A DNA stretch of 64,000 nt from Natronococcus sp. AD-5 (lineage in GTDB: Archaea > Halobacteriota > Halobacteria > Halobacteriales > Natrialbaceae). The stretch lies in assembly GCF_030734285.1 (NCBI RefSeq), contig NZ_CP132294.1, positions 3,100,001-3,164,000 on the forward strand, read 5' to 3'. A program made the position numbers and the translations under genes. The notes below the pieces were generated by a model, which had not been told where the DNA came from, did not search any database, and saw only the letters and a program-made list of their open reading frames with translations. This document shows, piece by piece, positions 1-7,877 of this stretch (position 1 is the first letter of the stretch; each line of letters starts with the position of its first letter).

Positions 1-2652
1 TACTCGAGGCGTTGCGCGCCGGCGGTATCGACGTCGACGCCGCGCTCGAGACGGGCCAGCTCTCGATCCACACCGTCGAGGAGACCTACCTCGAGGGCGG
101 CGAATTCGAGGTCGACGAGGGGCGGACGCTCCTCGGGAGCGCCATGGAGGACGCGCTCGCGGCGTACGACGGGTTCCGCGTGACCGCCGAGGAGACGTGG
201 CTCATCGGCGACGGAGGGAGACACGAGGCGTTCATGGCGTGCGAATCGCACGTGAACGATCTCCTCGACGGCGAGAACGCGATGGCGCTCTGCCAGTACA
301 ACCGCGACGAACTCTCCCCGGAGATCATCGCGGACGCCATCCGGACTCACCCCTACCTCATCTACGACGGCACGGTCTGTCAGAACGTGTTCTACACCCC
401 GACGGAGGAGTACTTCGGCCCGACCGTCTGTCCCGCGATAACGAGCGCAAGCTGCAGACGCTGATCGATCGAACCGACGCCCGAACGAGCCTCGAGGCGG
501 ACGAGTGGGCGCAACGGCAGCTGTACGCGATCGTCGCGAACCCGCACTACTCGTTCGATAAGAAGGTGCAGAACCTCCTCGCGTTCGGCCGCACGGTGTT
601 CGACCTCGAGGTCGGAGGGATCGCTCGCGTCGATCCGGCCACCGACCTGTACCGGATCGAAGCGATCAACGGCGATCGCGCCGACCTCGAGCCGGGGACG
701 GAGCTGGCGCTGTCGGACACCTACTGTCGCACGGTCGTCGATAACGCGTCGGGCGACACCGTCCCGAAACCGACCGAGATTTCGCCCGCTGCCGGCGGGC
801 TTCCGGAGCATCCGAGCGCCGACGATCACGACGTCCGAACCTATCTCGGCACCTGTATCCCGATCGAGGGCGATCTCGATCGCGTCTTCTTCTTCACCTC
901 CTCCGATCCGTCGGCGGGCTCGTTCTCCGAGCGGGAGCGGACATTCCTGCGATTGATGGGCCAGTGGCTGAAGGACGAACTCGAACGCCGCCGTCACGGA
1001 CGGCTCCTGCGCGACCTCTACGAGACGACCGGCGATCCGCAGGCGTCGTTCAGCGCCAAGGTCGAGCGCCTGCTCGAGCTCGGCTGCGAGCGGTTCGGCC
1101 TCGACATGGCCGGGCTGAACCACCTGCCGGCGTGGGACGGCGCGTTCAAGCTGGAGACGGGCATCGGCCTCGGCGTCGACCCCGGCGAGGAGCTGTGGAC
1201 CGATCCGAGCGAGGGCTGTTTCTGTCGGCAGACGATCACGGCCGACGCGCCGGTCGAGATGACCGACGCGAGCGAGAGCGGGTGGGCGGACGATCGGATT
1301 CACCAGCAACTCGGGCTGACGAGCTACCTCGGCACGAAGGTTCGAGCGGCCCGACGCCGTACGGAACGCTCTGGTTCGGTAGCACGGAGCCGCGCGAGCG
1401 TCCGTTCTCGGAGGCCGAGCGCACGTTCATCGAACTGATGGGCCAGTGGGTCAGCTACGAGATCGAGCGGCGAGAGCACAGGCAGGCACAGGAGGAGCTG
1501 TACGAGATCACGGCCGACAGCGACCTCTCGTTCGACGAGAAGACCGAGCGATTGCTCGATCTGGCTCGCGAGCGGTTCAGCCTCGATATGGGGTTCTTCC
1601 TGGAGAAGGAGGGCGACCAGTTCCGAGTCGTCAAGAGCCGCGGGGTCGACCTGGAGGACGGCGTCGCGACGCTCTCGGCGTGTCCCAACCAGTACTGCAA
1701 GCAGACGATCACGCTCGACGCGCCCCTCGGCGTCGAAGACACCGCAGCCGCCGGCTGGGACGACGATCCGCTCTACCGGGAGCACGGCCTCGGCTGCTAT
1801 ATCGGCACGAAGATCACCGACGGGGACGGCGTCTACGGATCGGTGTGTTTCGCCGACAGCACCTCGAGAGAGCGGGAGTTCACCGACGCCGAGTACGCGT
1901 TCCTCGAGCTGATCGGGCAGTGGCTCAGCTACGAACTCGAGCGCTCCAACGAGCGCCTCGAGGAGTCGAACGAGCGCTTAGAGCAGTTCGCGTACGCGGC
2001 GTCACACGACCTGCAGGAACCGCTGCGGATGGTTTCGAGCTACCTGCGACTGCTCGAGAACCGGTACGAAGGCGACCTCGATGCGGAGGGCGAGGAGTTC
2101 CTCGGATTCGCCGTCGACGGCGCCGACCGGATGCGCGAGATGATCGAGGGGCTGCTCCGGTACTCGCGGGTCGAAGCGCGGGGCGAGCCCCTCGAGCCGG
2201 TCGACCTCCGCGACGTCTTCGAGGGCGCCCGCGAGGACCTCCGCGTCCAGATCGAGGAGACGGACGCGACCCTCTCCGTCGAGGACCTCCCGCGCGTTCG
2301 AGGCGACGCCAACCAGTTGCGCCAGGTCTTCCAGAACCTGCTCAGCAACGCGATCAAGTACAGCGGCGACGAGCCGCCGCGCGTTCACGTCAGCGCCGAG
2401 CGACGGGGCGATAAACGAGTCATTTCGGTTCGCGACGAGGGGATCGGCATCGCGCCGGACGAACAGGAGCGCATCTTCGACGTCTTCGATCGCCTCCACA
2501 GCCGCGAGGAGTACGACGGAACCGGCATCGGGCTCGCGCTGTGCGAGCGCATCCTCGAGCGCTACGGTGGCGAGATCCGGGTCGACTCCGAACCCGGCGA
2601 GGGGTCGACGTTCTCATTTACGCTACAGCCGCCGATCGAAAGCGAGTCGTAA
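1..2652 (+). pseudogene. MEDS-GAF-GAF-GAF sensor histidine kinase, two frameshifts, 5' end outside window
   Basis: A cytoplasmic-type signal-transducing histidine kinase whose beginning lies before base 1. Bases 3 to about 420 encode a MEDS-like (DcmR-type) sensory domain. Three GAF repeats follow at about 500-980, 1010-1460 and 1495-1950; each starts near LYE.T.D...F..K and ends near the repeated GQW...E.ER motif. Then come a HisKA segment (SHDLQEPLRMV, His codon 2005-2007) and a HATPase domain (NLLSNAIKY, DEGIGI, GTGIGLAL) ending at the stop 2650-2652. No transmembrane segment is visible. The reading frame moves twice, near 416-424 and near 1347-1355, each time as if one base were missing. 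Coding quality and domain order stay good across both breaks, so the gene is either a very recent pseudogene or intact with two sequence errors. No response regulator is adjacent, which is usual for haloarchaeal orphan kinases. The ligand cannot be inferred. Confidence 0.85.
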
Positions 2653-2670
2653 CGGAAGTCGGTCGGCCGT

Positions 2671-3075
2671 CTACTCCACTCTCGATCGGCTCGATCGCTC
2701 CGGTCGCGGATTGAGCAGACCGCCGACGGCCCCCGCGATCGCGCTCTCGAGCGCCATGATGAACGAAATGAGCACGGCCATCGCGAAGATTCCGAGGCCG
2801 GCAATTCCGGTGATCGCACCGCCGACGGGCCCGCCCACCCAGCCCGCGATGCCGACGACGGTGGCGATGAGTAGCCCGCCGATGATACCGCCGAGCGCCC
2901 CGGCGAGCAACCCGTGCCAGAACCCGCTTCCGAGGCCGCCGCCGGCGATGTAGCCGGCGACGAACCCGCCGATCAGTCCCGCGGCGAGCTGGCCGATCCC
3001 CGGCAGGGCGAGGCCGACGATCCCGAGGACGGTCGCGACGAGGAAGCCGATGATGACGGCGCGCCAGTTTGTCAT
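2671..3075 (-). CDS. DUF5518 family integral membrane protein
   Basis: A 134-residue, Gly/Ala/Ile-rich protein with about four hydrophobic segments and glycine-zipper-like stretches (GLIGGFVAGYIAGGGLG near residues 34-50), ending in a short Arg/Ser-rich tail. The pattern is typical of the DUF5518 membrane family that is abundant in Halobacteria; function unknown. I chose the ATG at 3073-3075 (MTNWRAV) because it matches the usual start of the family and because a TATA-like gcttatgg lies roughly 25-30 bases upstream. Longer in-frame extensions run into the divergent NOG1 gene. It converges on the histidine kinase with only 18 bases between the two stops. Confidence 0.8.
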   Translation of the reverse strand: MTNWRAVIIGFLVATVLGIVGLALPGIGQLAAGLIGGFVAGYIAGGGLGSGFWHGLLAGALGGIIGGLLIATVVGIAGWVGGPVGGAITGIAGLGIFAMAVLISFIMALESAIAGAVGGLLNPRPERSSRSRVE

Positions 3076-3127
3076 ACTTCGAGTTTGGTCTCGAGCGGCC
3101 ATAAGCCCTCGCCGCGTAACGAACGAC

Positions 3128-3136
3128 CTTTTATGA
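3128..3136 (+). promoter_or_regulatory. TATA box of the NOG1-type GTPase gene
   Basis: The sequence cttttatga is centred about 26 bases before the ATG at 3158. That is the normal TATA-to-start distance for a leaderless haloarchaeal mRNA, and it favours that ATG over the GTG six bases upstream. Confidence 0.55.
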
Positions 3137-3157
3137 TCGCGCGTCCTATCCGTGAAC

Positions 3158-4141
3158 ATGATTTTCGAAGACCTTCCGACGACGCCCACGTCGGAAGAGC
3201 TGATCGACAAGGCGTTTTCACGGGCGGCGCGGGCCGGCAAGGCCAAAGGCGGCCTCGAGGCCCAGCAGTCGATGCTCCAGACCGCGGCGAACATCATCTC
3301 GGACAACTTAGAGAACGTCGTTACGGCGTGGCCGGACTTCGCGTACGAGGACGACGTCCACCCGTTCTACTACGAACTCGCGGATGCAATCGTCGACGTC
3401 GACAAACTCCGCCAGAGCCTCTCGGAGACGATGTGGGCCAGCCGCAAGGCCCGCGAGATCCACGAGGAGTACCAGCCGAGACTGCGCAAGACGGACGTCG
3501 ACACCGCACGCAAACACCGTAAGCAGGCGTTCGCGCGGCTCGCGGACATCGTCGAGCAGATCGACGACGAACTCCTGTACATCAACGAGTCTCGCAACGA
3601 CCTGCGGGACCTGCCCGAGATCAACCCCGACGAGCCGACGATCGTCGTCGCGGGCTACCCGAACGTCGGCAAGTCCTCGTTCGTCAACGACGTCACGAAC
3701 GCCCGCGGCGAGACCGCCTCCTACCCGTTCACGACGAAGGGGATCGGCCTCGGCCACTTCGAACGCGATCACGTCCGCTACCAGATCGTCGACACGCCCG
3801 GACTGCTCGACCGGCCGCCGGAGGAGCGCAACGAGATCGAGTCCCAGGCGGTCAGCGCCATCGAGCACCTCGCCGACTGCATGCTCGTCGTGCTCGACCC
3901 CAGCGGCGAGTGCGGCTACCCCCTCGAGTCCCAGCTCGAGCTCCGGGACGCGATCGCCGCCCGGTTCGAGGAGGTCCCGGTGCTCACGATCGCGAACAAG
4001 GTCGACCGCGTCGAGCGCTGGAGCCGGGACGTCGAGCGCGACTACGAGATGAGCGTCGAGACCGGCGAGAACGTCGAGACGGTGCTCGAGGCGGCCGTCG
4101 AGGCGATCGACTACGAACCCGAGCTCCCGTTCGAAGAGTGA
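3158..4141 (+). CDS. NOG1-family GTP-binding protein (ribosome biogenesis)
   Basis: A 327-residue GTPase of the Obg/NOG1 lineage. An N-terminal helical NOG1 domain (residues about 1-150) precedes the G domain: G1 GYPNVGKSS, G3 DTPGL and G4 NKVD. Family members bind large-subunit precursors and act in 50S/60S ribosome maturation in the cytoplasm; substrate specificity in archaea is inferred from eukaryotic Nog1. Start: the TATA box at 3128-3136 favours ATG 3158 over GTG 3152, which would add two residues. The protein lacks the long C-terminal extension of eukaryotic Nog1, as is normal for archaeal members. Confidence 0.88.
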   Translation: MIFEDLPTTPTSEELIDKAFSRAARAGKAKGGLEAQQSMLQTAANIISDNLENVVTAWPDFAYEDDVHPFYYELADAIVDVDKLRQSLSETMWASRKAREIHEEYQPRLRKTDVDTARKHRKQAFARLADIVEQIDDELLYINESRNDLRDLPEINPDEPTIVVAGYPNVGKSSFVNDVTNARGETASYPFTTKGIGLGHFERDHVRYQIVDTPGLLDRPPEERNEIESQAVSAIEHLADCMLVVLDPSGECGYPLESQLELRDAIAARFEEVPVLTIANKVDRVERWSRDVERDYEMSVETGENVETVLEAAVEAIDYEPELPFEE

Positions 4142-4163
4142 TGCAGCACACGAGAGGGATACG

Positions 4164-4478
4164 ATGAACGGACCGGGAATCTTCTGGATGCTCCAGACCG
4201 CGGCGGGCCTCTCGATGGCCGGCCCGATGTTCGTCGTCGGAATCGAGTTCGTGCGCAACGGCCGACTCGTCGCCGGCGTCGGATTCTTCGCGCTCGGCGC
4301 GTTCGCGCTGTACTTTCCGACGTACCTCATCAATCGCATCGGCGGTCCCCGGACGTGGATCCGGCGGCGACTCGGACGCGGCGACGGCGAGTCGACCCGC
4401 GCGGATTCGAGCGCCGACGCCGGCGAGCAGGGCGATGGAGCGCGAAGTGCCGTCCTCGATCGGCTTCGCAACTGGTGA
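4164..4478 (+). CDS. Conserved haloarchaeal small membrane protein
   Basis: A 104-residue protein with two predicted transmembrane segments (residues about 7-28 and 34-56, ending in ALYFPTYLINRIGG), followed by a basic stretch (WIRRRLGRG) and an acidic, Ser-rich hydrophilic tail. The layout suggests both TM helices near the N terminus and a cytoplasmic C terminus held by positive charges. It starts 22 bases after the NOG1 gene on the same strand, so co-transcription is likely. No family with known function is recognised. Confidence 0.7.
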   Translation: MNGPGIFWMLQTAAGLSMAGPMFVVGIEFVRNGRLVAGVGFFALGAFALYFPTYLINRIGGPRTWIRRRLGRGDGESTRADSSADAGEQGDGARSAVLDRLRNW

Positions 4479-4505
4479 GGAACGTAACGGAGCCGATTGC
4501 AGCCG

Positions 4506-5798
4506 CTACTCCTCGAAGACCGCGATGTACCTGATCTCGATCTCGACCGGTTCGTTCGTGTGGCCGTCGATTCGGGCGCGGAGGTCGGAGGCGAGCCCCG
4601 GCGGCGCTTCGTCCGGGGGGCCGCCGATCGTGATGATCACCCGCTCGGGGCTCTGGAACGGATAGTCCTCGTCCATCACCACCTCGAATTCGAGCAGCTG
4701 GTACTGGGCGTACTCGTCCTCCTCGAGGACGAGCGCGGCCTCCTCGCGGGCGGTCTCCTCGAAGTTTCCGGCCTGGTAGGAGGAGTACGTGATCACGCCG
4801 AGGAACGCGGAGAAGATCAGGACGATCACGACGAGCCCGACGACTCGCTTCCGGACCCGTCGCTCCGTCTCCCCGAGTGCGAACAGGTTCTCGGGTCGAT
4901 AGCCGAGGTACCACAGGGTCAGCAGACCGGCGAGGTTCACCGAGAGGACGTTCACGAACACGAGCACCGTCGCGCCGATGGCCGCGTCGGGTCGACCCCA
5001 GGCCATGGCGACCCCCGCGGCTGCGGCGGGCGGAATCAGCGCCGCCGCGATCATGACGCCGACGAGCGCGACGGAGATCCCCGTCGCGATACTGACGATG
5101 CCGGCGACGCCGGCGCCGAGCGCGATCACGAGCGACAGTAAGTCCGGCGCGAGCCGTTCGGAAATCTCGCCGACCGCCGCGATGTTGAGTCCGGGCGGGA
5201 CGATGTTCGTCGTCTTGACGAGCCAGGCGAAGGCGGCCGCGGCGCCGATCGCGAGGATGATCCCGATGATCTGGTAGGTCATGCTCTCGACGAACAGTTC
5301 CTCGTCGTCGATCACCGAGCCGACGCTCGCACCCAGCGCCGGACCGATCAGCGGCGCGATCACCATCGAACCGACGACGACCGCCGGCGAGTCGAGCAAC
5401 AGCCCCGCCGTCGCGACGACCGAACTGATGATCGTCATGATCGAGTAGACGGCGAACGTCGGCGTCAACGACTCCGCTTCCGCCTGAAGCTCCTGTCGGG
5501 AGATGCGGTCCGATTCGACGTCGCCCTCCTCGTACTCCTCGCGCAACGCTTGGAAGCGGCGGGAGACGACGGTTTCCGCGTCGACGACGACCGTGTAAGC
5601 GTCCTCGTCGATACCCGCCTCCTGGAGGTCGTCGAGCACCGGTTCGACGGCCGGTGACGGCAGCGGGAAGTACACGACCGCCGTGTAGTCTCGACTGCTA
5701 TCCTCGTCGGTGACGACGTAATCGATCTCGCGATCGTCGAGCGTCTCGAGGATCGTCTGTCGCTTGCCCGTCGGAACCGTCAGCTGTACGAGCCGCAC
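4506..5798 (-). CDS. DUF389 / TIGR00341 family membrane protein
   Basis: A 430-residue protein. The N-terminal soluble domain (about 150 residues, starting MRLVQLTVPTGKRQ) is followed by a hydrophobic DUF389 core with several TM helices containing the signature GSMVIAPLIGPALGASVG and ending near RKRVVGLVVIVLIFSAFLG. A C-terminal soluble domain of about 100 residues follows. Members of this family occur in bacteria and archaea; no transport substrate or reaction is established. I chose GTG 5796-5798 because the conserved sequence begins there and a TATA-like gttatga lies about 30 bases upstream on this strand. Longer in-frame reading up to about 5987 is Arg/Ser-rich and unlike the protein. The gene is divergent from the RHH regulator. 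Confidence 0.85.
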   Translation of the reverse strand: MRLVQLTVPTGKRQTILETLDDREIDYVVTDEDSSRDYTAVVYFPLPSPAVEPVLDDLQEAGIDEDAYTVVVDAETVVSRRFQALREEYEEGDVESDRISRQELQAEAESLTPTFAVYSIMTIISSVVATAGLLLDSPAVVVGSMVIAPLIGPALGASVGSVIDDEELFVESMTYQIIGIILAIGAAAAFAWLVKTTNIVPPGLNIAAVGEISERLAPDLLSLVIALGAGVAGIVSIATGISVALVGVMIAAALIPPAAAAGVAMAWGRPDAAIGATVLVFVNVLSVNLAGLLTLWYLGYRPENLFALGETERRVRKRVVGLVVIVLIFSAFLGVITYSSYQAGNFEETAREEAALVLEEDEYAQYQLLEFEVVMDEDYPFQSPERVIITIGGPPDEAPPGLASDLRARIDGHTNEPVEIEIRYIAVFEE

Positions 5799-5978
5799 GT
5801 CCAGTGGGTGACGGCCCCTGGGGTCATAACTTCGGTCGCTTTCACTGCGCAGTAGGCCGATTTCACCCGCAAGTTCGCACAGTCCGCTGGATCGTTCCCG
5901 GTCGCGAGAAGTGGACGCCGAGCGGCGACCCGGATTCGGTGCGTGAACTATACCCGTCTCGCGTTCGTTCGACGCGCT

Positions 5979-6527
5979 ATGACCCACCGAGTGACGGTCT
6001 CGCTGGACGACGACGCTCGCGCGGCCCTCGAGACGCTCGGCGCCGAGACGGGAATGGGACAGAGCGAACTCGTTCGCCGCGCGCTCTCGTTTTACGCCGC
6101 GAACTTCGAGGCCGCCCGCGAACGACCCAGCGACAACCTAGAGCAGTACTACCAGATGCTCTCCTCGGGCGAGCACGTCCTCCTCGACGTGGACTTCTTA
6201 CACGCCTTCCTCGAACACTGCTACGCCGACGGCGATCCCGATCCGGCGTTCGTCGAGGCGGCCGATCGGGTCTCGGATTACCACGCCCGCGAGTACGAGA
6301 ACCGGTTCGCCGACGTCGGCGAACTCCTCGAGTGGCTCTCCTTCTGCGGATTCCTCGAGGTCCGCCACGAGGCGGGCGGGGTTTACCACGTCGTCTTTCC
6401 CTCGGAGGCGATCCAGTGGTTCATGACGCGCTTCATCGAGCGCAGCACCGCCTCGATGCCGACGGAGATCGAGATCGAACGGGGCGTTTCGAAGACGATC
6501 GTCGCCGAGCGGGCGAGCGACGAATAG
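5979..6527 (+). CDS. Ribbon-helix-helix (CopG/MetJ-type) regulator with C-terminal extension
   Basis: A 182-residue protein. Residues 1-45 form a ribbon-helix-helix DNA-binding domain: the strand HRVTVSLDDD, then helices around LETLGAETGMGQSELVRRALSFY. The remaining 135 residues are an acidic helical domain of the kind found in haloarchaeal RHH regulators and may dimerise or sense a signal. ATG 5979 is preferred because the RHH strand begins there and because aactatacc at 5946-5954 is correctly placed as a TATA box. It ends 123 bases before the NRAMP/hydantoinase operon and is a possible regulator of it; that link is inference from position only. Confidence 0.8.
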   Translation: MTHRVTVSLDDDARAALETLGAETGMGQSELVRRALSFYAANFEAARERPSDNLEQYYQMLSSGEHVLLDVDFLHAFLEHCYADGDPDPAFVEAADRVSDYHAREYENRFADVGELLEWLSFCGFLEVRHEAGGVYHVVFPSEAIQWFMTRFIERSTASMPTEIEIERGVSKTIVAERASDE

Positions 6528-6623
6528 TCGAGTTTACGGACGGTCGCGAGAGTTCATACGACTTCACACGCCGGTCGGCCGCAGCGCGCCGAGAGCGCGT
6601 TCGTATGATCCGTTCTCAACAAC

Positions 6624-6647
6624 CCTTATGCCGCTCTCCGAGAGCGG
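6624..6647 (+). promoter_or_regulatory. TATA box plus operator-like palindrome of the NRAMP-hyuAB operon
   Basis: The TATA-like ccttatg (6624-6630) lies about 24 bases before ATG 6651. It is immediately followed by a perfect inverted repeat, ccgctct-ccg-agagcgg (6631-6647), filling the space between TATA box and start codon. An archaeal repressor bound there would block preinitiation-complete assembly or initiation. The binding protein is unknown; the neighbouring RHH regulator is one candidate. Confidence 0.5.
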
Positions 6648-6650
6648 TGT

Positions 6651-7871
6651 ATGCGTACATCCAACATGGGTCTCATCGACAGGCTGAAAGCAGTCGGCCC
6701 GGGGGCGCTCGTCGCGGCGGCGTTCGTCGGCCCGGGGACCGTGACGACCGCGAGCGTCATCGGCGCGGAGTACGCGTACCTGCTGATCTGGACGATCGCG
6801 TTCTCGATTCTCGCGACGATCGTCCTCCAGGAGATGAGCGCGCGCCTCGGGCTGATCACGAAGGAGGGGCTCGGTGAAGCATTTCGAGACGAGTTCTCGA
6901 ACCCGATCGCGAGGGGTGCGACCGTCGTGCTCGTCGTGAGCGCGATCGGGATCGGGACGGCGGCGTTCCAGACCGGCAACATCGTCGGCGGCGCCGCCGG
7001 CCTGTCGACGATCACCGGCGTCAGTGAGAACGTCTGGGGGCCGCTCATCGGCCTCGTCGCCGCCGGCCTGCTGTGGACGGGGAACTACCAACTGATCGAG
7101 CGAGTGTTCGTCGGTCTCGTGGTCGTCATGGGACTTGCGTTCGTGCTCAACGCGATCGTGGTCCGGCCGGACCTCGGCACGCTCGGCGGCGGTCTCGTCC
7201 CGACGGTGCCCGAGGGCTCGGCGTACCTGATCGCCGGCCTCGTCGGAACCACCGTCGTCGGCTACAACCTGTTCCTGCACGCGAGCACCGTCCAGGAACG
7301 GTGGGACGGAGCGAGCGATCTGGCGGAGTGTCGCACCGACACGATCGCGATGATCGCCGTCGGCGGGATCATCACGGCCTCGATCGTGGTCACGGCCGCC
7401 GCGGTGTTCCCCGAGGGGACCCAGATCACCGACGTCGGCGAGATGGCGGACCAGCTCGAGCCGGTCTTCGGCGGCTACGCGCTCACGTTGTTCGCGATCG
7501 GCCTCTTCGCGGCCGGCTTTACGAGCGCGATGAGCGCGCCGCTGGCCGGCGCCTACGCGACCGCCGGCGCGCTCGGCTGGGACCGCGACCTGAAGTCGAC
7601 CCGGTTCCGGGCGGTATGGGGGACGATCCTCGGCGTCGGCATCGTCTTCTCCGCGCTCGACTACAACCCGGTCGAGGTGATCGTCTTCGCGCAGGTGGCC
7701 AACGGCCTCCTGCTCCCGATCCTCGCCGTCTTCCTCATCTCCGCGATGAACAACGACGACCTGCTCGGCGAGTACACCAACAGCGCGCTGCAGAACCTCC
7801 TCGGCGGGCTCGTCACGCTCGTCGTGATCGGCATCGGCGTTCAGACGCTCTACGACGTTCTGGTACTCTAA
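6651..7871 (+). CDS. NRAMP-family transporter lacking the canonical metal-binding motifs
   Basis: A 406-residue membrane protein with about 11 TM helices and overall NRAMP (LeuT-like fold) sequence. Canonical NRAMP metal transporters carry DPGN in TM1 and a Met-containing MPH motif in TM6. Here TM1 reads GPGT at residues 27-30 (AAAFVGPGTVTT) and the TM6 region reads VVGYNLFLHAS (from residue 202). The metal-coordinating Asp, Asn and Met are therefore absent while the fold markers NLFLH and VQERW remain. It is separated by 6 bases from hyuA, so the likely cargo is a substrate of that pathway (hydantoin, 5-oxoproline or a related imide) rather than Mn2+/Fe2+. An alternative start is ATG 6666 (MGLIDRL). 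Family confidence is high; substrate is inference. Confidence 0.82.
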   Translation: MRTSNMGLIDRLKAVGPGALVAAAFVGPGTVTTASVIGAEYAYLLIWTIAFSILATIVLQEMSARLGLITKEGLGEAFRDEFSNPIARGATVVLVVSAIGIGTAAFQTGNIVGGAAGLSTITGVSENVWGPLIGLVAAGLLWTGNYQLIERVFVGLVVVMGLAFVLNAIVVRPDLGTLGGGLVPTVPEGSAYLIAGLVGTTVVGYNLFLHASTVQERWDGASDLAECRTDTIAMIAVGGIITASIVVTAAAVFPEGTQITDVGEMADQLEPVFGGYALTLFAIGLFAAGFTSAMSAPLAGAYATAGALGWDRDLKSTRFRAVWGTILGVGIVFSALDYNPVEVIVFAQVANGLLLPILAVFLISAMNNDDLLGEYTNSALQNLLGGLVTLVVIGIGVQTLYDVLVL

Positions 7872-7877
7872 GCACGA

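Noticed and set aside
416-424. Programmed ribosomal frameshifting in the histidine kinase
   Set aside because: There is no slippery heptamer, and downstream pausing structure was not evident. A second identical break later in the same gene makes sequence error or mutation more likely.
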